In this document: positions 39,217 through 48,027 of the stretch, piece by piece
Position numbering within the stretch: the first letter of the stretch is position 1
Layout: the number at the start of each line of letters is the position of its first letter
DNA from: Streptomyces griseofuscus
Lineage (GTDB): Bacteria > Actinomycetota > Actinomycetes > Streptomycetales > Streptomycetaceae
Direction of reading: 5' to 3'
NCBI RefSeq assembly: GCF_014673495.1
Contig: NZ_CP051006.1
Span: forward strand, 3,038,001 to 3,102,000
DNA: 64,000 bases
Program-made: the position numbers and the translations under genes
Notes under the pieces: generated by a model
The model's input: the letters and a program-made list of their open reading frames with translations, nothing else
What the model was told of the DNA's origin: nothing
Databases searched by the model: none

Positions 39217-39974
39217 GCGACTTCGCCCTCCTCGGCGATTTCCCTGCCGGGAATCCCGGGGAATCCGTTCTGGTAGAAATCACGCATCGCCGCGGTGATC
39301 TCGGCCGTGTTGCGATAGCAGTCGGCGTGCGATCCCCGGATCGTTTCCAGCCGTAGCGTTCCGCCGCGGGCCGCGAGGCGCTCGCGCTCGTCGGGCAGGA
39401 TGTTGCGGCTGTCGGCGCCGGCCAGGACCAGCACCGGGACGCCGAGGCGCTCCAGCAGGTCCGGCAGATGCCCGAAGTCGTAGGTCCAGCGCAGCAGGCT
39501 GCCCTCGGCCCACTCGTCGGCCTCGTGCAGCGCGGGGTGCGCGTCGAAGGACTGGTCGATCACCACGAGGCTGCGGACCCGGGACGCTCCCCAGGTGACC
39601 GCGGAGACGGCGGCCACCAGGCCGCCGTACGAGTATCCGACCAGGTGCACCTCGTCGGGGAGGATGTCGGCGACGCGGTGCAGGTCGGCGGAGAAGTCCA
39701 GTACCGAGTAGCCCCAGGCCGGCTGGTGGCTGTCGCCGTGGGCGCGCAGCGAGGGGTGGACGGCGACGGAGCCGGGCGGGCACAGGGCGTCCCCGATGGG
39801 CCTCAGCTGGGTCTTGTCGCCGCCGAATCCATGCAGCAGGAGCATGCTGCCCGGGGCGCCGCCGGCTCCGGAGCGCCCGGGAACGGCGTCGTAGTCCAGC
39901 AGTTGGACACCACTGCCGTGTCCCGCCAGGGCCGGTGTGGGAAGAACACGGTCTTCCGGTCCGGCAACGCTCAT
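39213..39974 (-). CDS. Alpha/beta hydrolase
   Basis: 253 residues from ATG 39974 (AAGGGGG upstream). Alpha/beta fold: MLLLHGFGGDKTQL oxyanion region, nucleophile elbow VGYSYGGLV, acid in LVLAGADSRN, catalytic His in TIRGSHADCY. It could be an editing or tailoring hydrolase. First gene of the minus-strand operon, divergent from the adenylation gene across 204 bp. Confidence 0.9.
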   Translation of the reverse strand: MSVAGPEDRVLPTPALAGHGSGVQLLDYDAVPGRSGAGGAPGSMLLLHGFGGDKTQLRPIGDALCPPGSVAVHPSLRAHGDSHQPAWGYSVLDFSADLHRVADILPDEVHLVGYSYGGLVAAVSAVTWGASRVRSLVVIDQSFDAHPALHEADEWAEGSLLRWTYDFGHLPDLLERLGVPVLVLAGADSRNILPDERERLAARGGTLRLETIRGSHADCYRNTAEITAAMRDFYQNGFPGIPGREIAEEGEVA

Positions 39975-40178
39975 TGAGATCAACCCCCTTGTGGAAAGCC
40001 GAGGTGGCTGCCCGGCCCCGTCAGATTCCGATTCCATGGCGCATGAAGTCAACTCCGGGCGCTGTCCCCGGATTCGGGTACGTGACACCGCGAGTGAAGG
40101 GGGCGGAGTATCGGTGGCGGGTTGCCGGAATTCCGGTCGGCCCGGTCCTCGTACCGTCTTGGAACCGGAGGGATTTCC
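39975..40178. promoter_or_regulatory. Divergent promoter region of the biosynthetic locus
   Basis: 204 bp between the divergent hydrolase and adenylation genes, the natural control point of the locus. A perfect 12-bp palindrome CCGGAATTCCGG is at 40125-40136 and a tandem GATTCC-GATTCC at 40024-40035. I cannot assign which regulator uses them. Confidence 0.55.
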
Positions 40179-41714
40179 ATGGGAGTCGGCCTCGTCCACC
40201 GGGCGGTCGCACACCGGGCCAGGACCCGGCCGGAGGCACTGGCCGTGGTGGACGGCTCCACCCGGCTCGACTACGCCACGCTCGACGCGGCGGCGGACGC
40301 CTGGGCGGCCGAGCTGACGGCGGCCGGCGCGGGTCCGGGCACGCTGGTCCCCGTCCTGCTGCCGCGCTCGGCCCGGCTGTACGCCGCCCTGCTCGCGGTG
40401 CTCAAGTGCGGTGCCGGATATGCCGCGCTGGATCCGCGGTGGCCCCGGGAGCGGGTCGAGTCCGTGCTCGGGCAGCTGGGCGGGCCGGTGCTGGTGACGG
40501 ACTCCGGGGAGACGGCGGAGGAAGCCGCCGGGAAGCGGTTCGGACCCTGGCCGGTGTGGCAACCCCCGGCCGGATTCGACGCGTTCGCGGATGCGGCCGC
40601 CGCCCCAGGGGTGAGCGGGTTCCGTGCCTACGACGGGCCGTCCGACGTCCCCGCCACCGTCTTCTTCACCTCCGGCACCAGCGGCGCCCCGAAGGGCGTG
40701 GTGTCCCCGCACGCGGCCACCACCCGGCTGTTCACGGCGGACGGTCCCCTCGCCTTCGGGCCCGGCACGGTCATGCTTCAGGCGGCCCCCTCGTCCTGGG
40801 ACGCCTTCTCCCTGGAGCTGTGGGGGACGCTCACCACCGGCGGCACCTGTGTCACCGCCGCGGAGGACTACCTCCTGCCGGACACCCTGCGCGAGCTGAT
40901 CGACACCTGCGGGGTCGACACCGCCTGGCTCACGTCCTCCCTGTTCAACCTGTTCACCGAGATCGACACGGACTGCTTCCGGGGCCTGCGCGGCCTGTAC
41001 ATCGGCGGGGAGCGGCTGTCGGCCGCGCATGTGGGCCAGTTCCTCGACGCTCACCCCGGCATCCGGCTGATCAACGGCTATGGCCCGGTGGAGAGTTGTG
41101 TGTTCGCCACCGTGCACCCCATCACCGCGGCGGACTGCGCGGCCGAGCACGGCGTCCCCATCGGCCGCCCGGTCCCCGGCACCCGGGTGCATGTGCTGGA
41201 CGAGGCCGGGCGGGAGTGCCCGCCGGGAGTCACGGGCGAGTTGTGCGTCAGCGGTGCGGGGCTGGCGCTCGGCTACCTGGGCGATCCGGACCTCACCGCC
41301 GCGCGCTTCACCGCGCACCCGTCGTCCGGCATCCGCCTCTACCGGACCGGGGACCACGGACTGAAGGACGCCGACGGGGTCCTCCACTTCACCGGGCGCA
41401 CCGACCGCCAGGTCAAGATCCGCGGCTATCGCATCGAGCCGGAGGAGATCGAGGCCCACGCGGCCGAACTGCCCGGCATCACACACTGCGTGGCCGTCCC
41501 GGTCCCCGGCCAACTGGGCAACTACGACCGGCTCGCGCTGTTCTACACCTCCGCCGCCGAGACGGACGAGGACCCGGTGCTGCTGCGCCGCTCCCTGTCC
41601 CTGCGGCTGCCCGCGCACGCCGTGCCGGACGTCGTACGGCGCGTACGGCGACTGCCGGTGACGGCCAACGGGAAGGTCGACCGGTCGGAGCTGCTCGCCA
41701 CGCTCGACGGGTGA
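40179..41714 (+). CDS. Stand-alone NRPS adenylation domain
   Basis: 511 residues from ATG 40179 (CGGAGGG upstream). Adenylation core motifs: A3 FFTSGTSGAPKGV, A4 SSWDAFSLELW, A5 LINGYGPVESCVFATVHP, A7 LYRTGDHG, A8 IRGYRIEPEEIEAHAAELPG, and A10 TANGKVDRSEL with the catalytic Lys. The Asp of A4 suggests recognition of an alpha-amino group, so an amino acid is the likely substrate; the full specificity code cannot be read safely by eye. Expected to load the PCP-thioesterase protein in trans. Confidence 0.92.
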   Translation: MGVGLVHRAVAHRARTRPEALAVVDGSTRLDYATLDAAADAWAAELTAAGAGPGTLVPVLLPRSARLYAALLAVLKCGAGYAALDPRWPRERVESVLGQLGGPVLVTDSGETAEEAAGKRFGPWPVWQPPAGFDAFADAAAAPGVSGFRAYDGPSDVPATVFFTSGTSGAPKGVVSPHAATTRLFTADGPLAFGPGTVMLQAAPSSWDAFSLELWGTLTTGGTCVTAAEDYLLPDTLRELIDTCGVDTAWLTSSLFNLFTEIDTDCFRGLRGLYIGGERLSAAHVGQFLDAHPGIRLINGYGPVESCVFATVHPITAADCAAEHGVPIGRPVPGTRVHVLDEAGRECPPGVTGELCVSGAGLALGYLGDPDLTAARFTAHPSSGIRLYRTGDHGLKDADGVLHFTGRTDRQVKIRGYRIEPEEIEAHAAELPGITHCVAVPVPGQLGNYDRLALFYTSAAETDEDPVLLRRSLSLRLPAHAVPDVVRRVRRLPVTANGKVDRSELLATLDG

Positions 41715-41812
41715 GCGCGCGGGCGGCCGCACCTCCGGCCCCCGCCTCCGGTTCGCCACGCCCCGGTCTCGTACACCTCCGGGGGAACAACCCAGCCGAG
41801 AAAGGCAGTTCC

Positions 41813-42247
41813 ATGCCCGTCATCACCCTGATGTCGCCCGACGCCGGACCCGGCCGCCCCGCCCTGGCGAAGATCGCCGAGGCGGTCACCGGGCTGCTGG
41901 GCATCTCCCCGCAGCACTGCTGGGTGACCTGGCAGCGGCTCGACCCCGACGCGGCGCACCGGCCCGAATGGGATCGCCCCGCCGGGCACCCGTGCGCCCC
42001 GATCGGCTTCATCACCTGCAAGGCGAGCTATCCCCGGGAGACCGTGGGCCGGCTGCTGCGGCTGCTGCGCGACGAGTTGAGCGCGCTGCTCGGGGTGCCG
42101 GGCGACGAGGTCTACCTCGTGGTGCGCCGGGCCGTACCGGGCGAGCTGCTGATCCGGGGTGACGTATGGGCCGGGGACGAACCGGCGCCGGAACCGGAAC
42201 CGGCGCAGGCCGGGCCGCCGCGACGGCAAGCGCGCAACCACCACTGA
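41813..42247 (+). CDS. Tautomerase-superfamily protein
   Basis: 144 residues beginning MPVITLMS; the second residue, exposed after Met removal, is the catalytic Pro of the 4-oxalocrotonate tautomerase/MIF superfamily. The rest has two beta-alpha-beta-like halves (KIAEAVTGLLGISPQHCWVT and LLRLLRDELSALLGV) and a disordered Pro/Glu tail. AAAGG precedes the ATG. Likely a tautomerisation or hydration step in the pathway; the substrate is unknown. Confidence 0.72.
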   Translation: MPVITLMSPDAGPGRPALAKIAEAVTGLLGISPQHCWVTWQRLDPDAAHRPEWDRPAGHPCAPIGFITCKASYPRETVGRLLRLLRDELSALLGVPGDEVYLVVRRAVPGELLIRGDVWAGDEPAPEPEPAQAGPPRRQARNHH

Positions 42248-42270
42248 CCGCCACGTCCTGAGGAGTCACC

Positions 42271-43506
42271 GTGTCACGTCGTCTGTTCACCTCGGAATCC
42301 GTGACCGAGGGCCATCCCGACAAGATCGCCGACCAGATCAGCGACACCGTCCTGGACGCCCTTCTCAAGGAGGACCCGGCCTCACGGGTCGCCGTGGAGA
42401 CCCTGGTCACCACCGGCCTGGTGCATGTCGCGGGCGAGGTGACGACCACCGCGTACGCCCCGATCGCGGCCCTGGTGCGGGACCGCATCCTCCAGATCGG
42501 CTACGACAGTTCGCTCAAGGGCTTCGACGGCGCCTCCTGCGGCATCTCCGTGTCCATCGGCGCACAGTCCCCGGACATCGCGCAGGGCGTGGACACGGCG
42601 TACGAGTCCCGTGTCGAGGGCGCCACCGCGGGCGGGGAGGCCGACGAGCTGGACCGCCAGGGCGCGGGCGACCAGGGCCTGATGTTCGGCTACGCCTGCG
42701 ACGAGACGCCGGAGCTGATGCCGCTGCCGATCACCCTGGCCCACCGGCTGTCCCGGCGGCTGTCCGAGGTCCGCAGGAACGGCACCCTGCCGTATCTGCG
42801 CCCGGACGGGAAGACGCAGGTCACCATCGAGTACGACGACGACCGGCCGGTCCGCCTCGACACGGTCGTCGTCTCCGCGCAGCACGCCGCCGACACCGAC
42901 CTGGACGCGACCCTCGTGCCGGACATCCGCGCGCAGGTGGTGGAGCCCGAGCTGGCCGCCCTCGGCATCGACACCGAGGGCTACCGGCTGCTGGTCAACC
43001 CCACCGGCCGGTTCGAGATCGGCGGCCCGATGGGGGACGCGGGCCTGACCGGGCGGAAGATCATCATCGACACGTACGGCGGCATGGCCCGGCACGGTGG
43101 CGGCGCGTTCTCGGGCAAGGACCCGTCCAAGGTGGACCGCAGTGCCGCGTACGCGATGCGCTGGGTCGCCAAGAACATCGTGGCGGCCGGTCTGGCCCGG
43201 CGGGCCGAGGTGCAGGTGGCGTACGCGATCGGCAAGGCGGAGCCGGTCGGACTGTTCGTGGAGACCTTCGGCACCGAGACCGTGCCGGTGGCGCGCATCC
43301 AGGACGCGGTGACCGAGGTCTTCGACCTGCGACCGGCCGCGATCATCCGCGATCTCGACCTGCTGCGCCCGATCTACGCCCAGACGGCCGCCTACGGTCA
43401 CTTCGGCCGCGAGCTGCCCGACTTCACCTGGGAGCGGGTGGACCGCGCGGAGCGGCTGCGGGCGGTGGCGGCCTCCGGTGGGGAGCCGGGAGCGGCGCAG
43501 GGCTGA
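42271..43506 (+). CDS. metK: S-adenosylmethionine synthetase (cluster copy)
   Basis: 411 residues. Makes SAM from methionine and ATP. Motifs: [45 protein letters not shown] and [18 protein letters not shown] start with GAGGAG. A dedicated copy beside three or four SAM-using enzymes (a radical SAM, a methyltransferase, two TrmO-like) would raise SAM supply for the pathway. A housekeeping metK elsewhere is expected. Convergent with the SARP gene, 55 bp apart. Confidence 0.95.
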   Translation: MSRRLFTSESVTEGHPDKIADQISDTVLDALLKEDPASRVAVETLVTTGLVHVAGEVTTTAYAPIAALVRDRILQIGYDSSLKGFDGASCGISVSIGAQSPDIAQGVDTAYESRVEGATAGGEADELDRQGAGDQGLMFGYACDETPELMPLPITLAHRLSRRLSEVRRNGTLPYLRPDGKTQVTIEYDDDRPVRLDTVVVSAQHAADTDLDATLVPDIRAQVVEPELAALGIDTEGYRLLVNPTGRFEIGGPMGDAGLTGRKIIIDTYGGMARHGGGAFSGKDPSKVDRSAAYAMRWVAKNIVAAGLARRAEVQVAYAIGKAEPVGLFVETFGTETVPVARIQDAVTEVFDLRPAAIIRDLDLLRPIYAQTAAYGHFGRELPDFTWERVDRAERLRAVAASGGEPGAAQG

Positions 43507-43561
43507 GCCGGAGGCGCCGCCGGGAGGACCGGTGAACTCCGCTCTGCTGAGGCGGGGTTGC

Positions 43562-46500
43562 TCAGCCGACCCGAGCGCCCGGGTCCCGCGGGGAGGTCTG
43601 TTCGGCGGGGGCCGGGGTGACGGTGGTGGTGCCGGGGGCGGTCGTGGGCGGGCCGGGCGTGGTGAGGGCCGTCGTCCCGGGGGCCGCGGTGTCCGGGCCG
43701 CCGGCCTCGATCATCAGGCCCTCGGTCCGCTCCAGCCAGGTCCGGGAGCCGAGTTCGGCGAACAGGTCGCGCGCCGCCTCCAGATGGGTGGCGGCCAGCT
43801 GGTGATCGCCCCGTACCAGGGCGATCTCGGCGAGCGCGTAGCGCGACCTGGCCTCCACGACCCGCTCCCCCACCTGCCGCGACAGGTTCAGCGCGCGGGT
43901 CAGCGTGTCGGTGGCGCTGTCCAGCCGCTTCTCCCGGCGGCGGAGCGCGCCGAGGCCGTACAGCGCGTACGCCTCCCCGATCCGGTCCCCGCTGTCCCGC
44001 ACGATCCGCAGGACCTCCCGCAGCGCCTCCTGGGCCTGCCGGGGCTGGTCGAGCGCGAGGTGCAGCTCGGCGAACCGCTGGAGCACCTGCGCCTGGACGC
44101 GCAGGCAGTTCTCCTCCCGGGAGATGGTGAGGGCCTGTTCCAGCAGGGTGCGGGCGCGCTCGGTGTGCCCCGAGGCCAGCCACCAGCCGGCCAGGCTGCG
44201 CAGGATGTGGGCCTCGCCGATCCGGTCGCCCACCAGCCTGGTGATGGCCAGCGCCTCGTCGTACTTCTCCCGCATGGCGGCGTCGTCCCCGCGCACGCTG
44301 TCCAGGTAGGCGGCGTTGCGCAGCACCAGGGCGCGCCCGTGGTCGTGGCCCTCCGCCTCGAACAGCTCCCGGGCCCGGCCGAAGCGCTCGTCCGCCTGTT
44401 CCATCTGGGTCTGGAACATGTGCAGGGTGCCCAGGGAGTACGACATCGCGGCCTGGCCGATGCGGTTTCCGGCGCGGGCCGACGCCTCGTACGCCAGGCG
44501 CGTGGTCTCCTTCCAGTCGTCGAAGTACCCCTTGGCCTCGAACAGGGTGACCGAGGTGAGGGCGAGGTCCCAGCACAGCTCGTCCATGCCGGCCGCGGCG
44601 GCCTGCCGTACGGCCGTCACCAGCGCCCGGCGCTCCCCGCTCAGCCGCTCCATCGGTCTCCCGGCGGGCTCCACGTCGGCGTCCGCGGGGAGTTTCCAGC
44701 GCTCGGCGCGGCCGTGGATGATCGTGTAGTCGCCGCCGTACTCCTCCCGGTGGGCCTCCTCGACCAGGGAGAGCCAGCCGCCGAGCACCCGGGCCAGGGC
44801 GGCGTCCTGTTCCTCGGGGGGCTCGGTGGCGAGGAGTTCCTCGCGGGCATAGGCGCGTATGAGGTCGTGGAAGCGGTAGCGCGGCCAGAGCGAGTCCGGG
44901 TACCGCACGGTGTCCATGACCTGGGCCTCGACCAGGGCGTCCAGGGTGTCCTCCGCGGCGGCGAAGTCCGTGTCCAGCAGGGCGGCGGCGACCCAGGCGG
45001 GCGAGTCGGGGGCCTGGACCAGGGAGAACAGCCGGAACAGGCGCTGGGCGGTCGGGGGCAGCGCCCGGTACGTGAGGCTGATGGTGGAGCGCAGTTCGAG
45101 GCCGCGGTGGCTCAGTTCGTCCAGGCGGCGGCGCTCGTCCCGCAGCCGCTGGACCAGCCACTCGATCCGCCAGTGGGGGTGGGAGGCCAGCCGGGCGCCG
45201 GCGATCCGCAGTGCCAGGGGCAGCGCGTCGCAGAGGTTGACCAGTTCGACGGCCGTGTCGAGTTCCGCCTGGACGCGCTCGCGGCCGACGATGCCGGCCA
45301 GCAGTTCCAGGGCGTTGGCCATGTCGAAGGCGGCGAGGTCGATACCGCGGACGCCGTCGGTGCCGGCCAGCCGGGCCCGGCTCGTGGTGATCACCGCGCA
45401 GCCGCCGCTTCCGGGCAGCAGCGGGGTCACCTGTTCCGCGCCGGTCACACCGTCCAGGACCACCAGCACCCGGCTGTCCGCGAGCCTGCTGCGGTACATC
45501 TCGGCCCGCTCCTGGGCGTCGTCGGGGATGGCCTTGGCCGGGATGCCGAGGGCCCGCAGGAAGCGGGCCAGCAGGGCGGTGATCTGCGCGTCGCCGGAGA
45601 CGGTGTGCAGGTCGGCGTACAGATGGCCGTCGGGGAAGTGCTTGCTCACCTCATGGGCGGCGCGTACGGCGAGGGCCGACTTGCCCACGCCGCCGGGGCC
45701 GGAGATGTCCACGATCGGCACGGCGTAGCCCGGGCTCTCCGCGCGGGAGGAGGCCACGAGCAGTTCCTTGATCTCGTCCAGCTGGGCGCGACGGCCGGTG
45801 AAGTCGCCGATGGTGGCGGGGAGTTGGCGGGGGATGAGACGGAAGCCGCTGTCCCGGGTGTCCGGGGTGTCGCGGGCGTCCGGGGTGCCCGGGGTGCCTG
45901 CGGTGTTCATGGCGTCCGGGGTGTCCGGCCGGGCGGCGGGGTGTGCGGGGACGGCCCGGTGCGGCGGCGGTGCGGGGAGGTCGAGGGCCGGGGACTGCCG
46001 CAGGATCGCCTGTTCCAGATCGCGTAGTTCCTGCCCCGGCTCGATGCCCATCTCCTCGACGAGGGCTCTGCGGGCGCGCTGGAACGTCGCCAGCGCCTCC
46101 GCCTGCCGTCCCGAGCGGTACAGCGCCAGCATGAGGAGCTCGTAGAGTCGCTCGCGCAGCGGGTACCGGCCGATGAGCACGGTCAGTTCGGCACAGACCT
46201 CACCGTGTCTGGCCAGCAGGAGTTCCAGGCGCAGACACTCCTCGATCGCGGCCAGCCGCCGGTCGTCGTAATGCCGGGCCACCGGCCGTACGGAGTCGCT
46301 GGGGATGCCGTCGAGGGCGGGGCCGCGCCACAGGTCCAGGGCCTTGCGCAGGGTTGCCGCCGCCTCCGTGACGCGGTCGGCCCGGGAGTCCTCGCGGGCG
46401 CTGGTGACCAGCCGGTCGAACTCCAGGCTGTCCACGCTCTCCGGGGCCAGCTCCAGGACGTAGCCGGGGGCCCGGGTCCTGATCGCGTCGGGCCGGCCGG

Positions 46501-46726
46501 CGCGGGCGAACTGTTTGCGGAGCGTGGAGATCGCGACCTGGATCTGGCCGCGCGCGGTGACGGGGGGCGCGTCGCCCCATACCGCGTCGATGAGTTGTTC
46601 CGTGGACAGCGTGCGGTTGACGTTCAGCCCCAGCATCGCCAGGACCACGCGCTGGCGCGGGCCGCCGACATCGAGCGCACGACCTTTGTGAACCAGCTCG
46701 ACCGGTCCCAGCAGCCGAAGGATCAT
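43562..46726 (-). CDS. SARP-family regulator with NB-ARC and TPR domains
   Basis: Pathway activator of the AfsR type, 1054 residues. Residues about 1-90: OmpR-like winged helix (MILRLLGPVELVHKGRALDV, QIQVAISTLRKQF, APGYVLEL). About 95-245: the bacterial transcriptional activation domain. Then a Pro/Thr-rich linker, an NB-ARC NTPase with P-loop GPGGVGKSALAV, then TPR repeats to the end. ATG 46726 is chosen; GTG 46735 has a better-spaced GGGGAAGG. SARP activators bind heptamer repeats before antibiotic genes. It probably controls the locus it closes. Confidence 0.93.
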   Translation of the reverse strand: MILRLLGPVELVHKGRALDVGGPRQRVVLAMLGLNVNRTLSTEQLIDAVWGDAPPVTARGQIQVAISTLRKQFARAGRPDAIRTRAPGYVLELAPESVDSLEFDRLVTSAREDSRADRVTEAAATLRKALDLWRGPALDGIPSDSVRPVARHYDDRRLAAIEECLRLELLLARHGEVCAELTVLIGRYPLRERLYELLMLALYRSGRQAEALATFQRARRALVEEMGIEPGQELRDLEQAILRQSPALDLPAPPPHRAVPAHPAARPDTPDAMNTAGTPGTPDARDTPDTRDSGFRLIPRQLPATIGDFTGRRAQLDEIKELLVASSRAESPGYAVPIVDISGPGGVGKSALAVRAAHEVSKHFPDGHLYADLHTVSGDAQITALLARFLRALGIPAKAIPDDAQERAEMYRSRLADSRVLVVLDGVTGAEQVTPLLPGSGGCAVITTSRARLAGTDGVRGIDLAAFDMANALELLAGIVGRERVQAELDTAVELVNLCDALPLALRIAGARLASHPHWRIEWLVQRLRDERRRLDELSHRGLELRSTISLTYRALPPTAQRLFRLFSLVQAPDSPAWVAAALLDTDFAAAEDTLDALVEAQVMDTVRYPDSLWPRYRFHDLIRAYAREELLATEPPEEQDAALARVLGGWLSLVEEAHREEYGGDYTIIHGRAERWKLPADADVEPAGRPMERLSGERRALVTAVRQAAAAGMDELCWDLALTSVTLFEAKGYFDDWKETTRLAYEASARAGNRIGQAAMSYSLGTLHMFQTQMEQADERFGRARELFEAEGHDHGRALVLRNAAYLDSVRGDDAAMREKYDEALAITRLVGDRIGEAHILRSLAGWWLASGHTERARTLLEQALTISREENCLRVQAQVLQRFAELHLALDQPRQAQEALREVLRIVRDSGDRIGEAYALYGLGALRRREKRLDSATDTLTRALNLSRQVGERVVEARSRYALAEIALVRGDHQLAATHLEAARDLFAELGSRTWLERTEGLMIEAGGPDTAAPGTTALTTPGPPTTAPGTTTVTPAPAEQTSPRDPGARVG

Positions 46727-47625
46727 GTCGTCCACCCTCGCCTTCCCCCACACGTAGCGTCGCGGTCAACGATCAGCACCGTAACCCCGGTTCGCAGCTG
46801 TCATCCGGTGATTGCCATGAGTTTCCTGATGCATGGCACAGGAGTGGCCCGGCGGCCGTGGACACGGCCGGGCGCCCGAGTTCTCGCCGATCGGCGGCAC
46901 GGTTGACCAGGGCTAAACCAACTCGGTTCGCCTCGGTGTCAGTTGGCCGCTCACGTATGGCCGGGTCCGATTCCCTCGGGCCGGTCTCCGGTGTCAGGCA
47001 GGATGGCGTCGGGCGGGGGCGCCCGGTGGGATCGACGGATCCGGGGAGGTCACGGTCGGACAGTGGGCCCGGTCGTCTCCCGCGCTGCTACGTTCCATGT
47101 CTGCCCCCGCTCAGCCCGCACGGCCGACGCCGCGCACCTGCGCATCCCGCCGGTATCCGCCGCCTGCCGGATCCGGGTGGGCGGGCGGGTGCCGGTCGAG
47201 AATCCAATTCATCTTGCCCGCAGGTCAATCAATATGCAAAGGGCAATAAGCAAGGGGACGCGCGTGCGCGCGCGGACCGGCCGAGGGGCGGCGGCGCCCC
47301 GGAAGGTGGGGACCCCAGGGGGCGGTGACGGCGCGGAACGCGGGCGACCCGAGGGGGCGGTGACGGGTGCGGAAGGTGGGGACCCGAGGGGCGGCGGCGC
47401 CGCGGAACACGGGCGACCCGAGGGGACGGTGAGGGGCGCGGAACGCGGGAGACCCGAGGGGGTGGTGGCGCGGCGGAAGGTGGGGACCCGAGGGGGCGGT
47501 GACGGGCGCGGAACACGGGCGCCCCGAGGGGCGGCAGTGACCGCGCGGAACGCGGGAGACCCGAGGGGGTGGTGGCGCCGCTCAAGACGGGAGGCGGGAG
47601 ACATGAGGGGCGGCTCTCGTGTTCG
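46727..47625. other. Gene-poor boundary region
   Basis: About 900 bp with no convincing gene. The first 570 bp contain the SARP promoter and an A/T-rich patch at about 47205-47262, unlike the surrounding GC-rich DNA; then the tandem repeat array at 47300-47580. Open frames across it are made of repeat-derived Gly/Arg/Pro and look spurious. Confidence 0.5.
47300..47580. repeat. Tandem array of eight ~35-bp units
   Basis: Eight degenerate units of 33-37 bp, each starting CGGAA and containing GGGGACCCGAGGGG or GGGCGACCCGAGGGG. Two subtypes alternate (GGAAGGTGGGGAC and GGAACRCGGGMGAC). Unit length is not a multiple of three, so it is not a coding repeat. No spacers, so not CRISPR. Confidence 0.85.
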
Positions 47626-48027
47626 TCAACCGGCGTCCGGCCACTCCTCGGGCGGCGGTTCCGGCTCGGGCGCGTGCCGCCGTTCCGTCCGTCGCACGTC
47701 CTCGCCCCGCCGCGCGTTCTCGCTCCGTCGGTCGGTCAGCCACGGCCACAGGTCCGGCAAGGATCGGTTCGGGCAGGCGAGGCGGTGTTCGATGCGGCAC
47801 CGTTGGAACGGATCCGGTGGGCAGACGCCGTAGACGGTCACCCGTCCGTCGGACAGCTCGATCCAACGGTGCCCCGCCGGCACCTCGTGGGCCAGTGGCC
47901 TCAGGTCCGGTTCCAGCATGACCCACTCATGTCCGAGCGTCGCCACCCGGTCCCGCGGCAGACCGCAGTGCGGGCAGCGCGATCGCCCGCCGCCGAGCCG
48001 ACGCGGAGTCCCCTCCGAAGCCCCCAT
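47626..48027 (-). CDS. DUF6083-like protein
   Basis: 133 residues from ATG 48027; the frame runs to 48519 but the upstream part is repeat-derived. Motifs: CPHCGLPRDRVATLGHEWVM, LEPDLRPLAHEVPAGHRWIE, LSDGRVTVYG and CRIEHRLACPNRSLPDLWPWL, as in DUF6083 proteins, which are common in streptomycetes and have no known function. The CPHC and CRIEH-x-LAC cysteines suggest a zinc site. Family and start are tentative. Confidence 0.6.
   Translation of the reverse strand: MGASEGTPRRLGGGRSRCPHCGLPRDRVATLGHEWVMLEPDLRPLAHEVPAGHRWIELSDGRVTVYGVCPPDPFQRCRIEHRLACPNRSLPDLWPWLTDRRSENARRGEDVRRTERRHAPEPEPPPEEWPDAG

Noticed and set aside
47300..47580. CRISPR array
   Set aside because: Units abut with no unique spacers and there are no cas genes nearby.
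46943..47833. Plus-strand 296-residue frame across the tandem repeat array
   Set aside because: Composition is Gly/Arg/Glu from repeats whose unit length is not a multiple of three; no motif.
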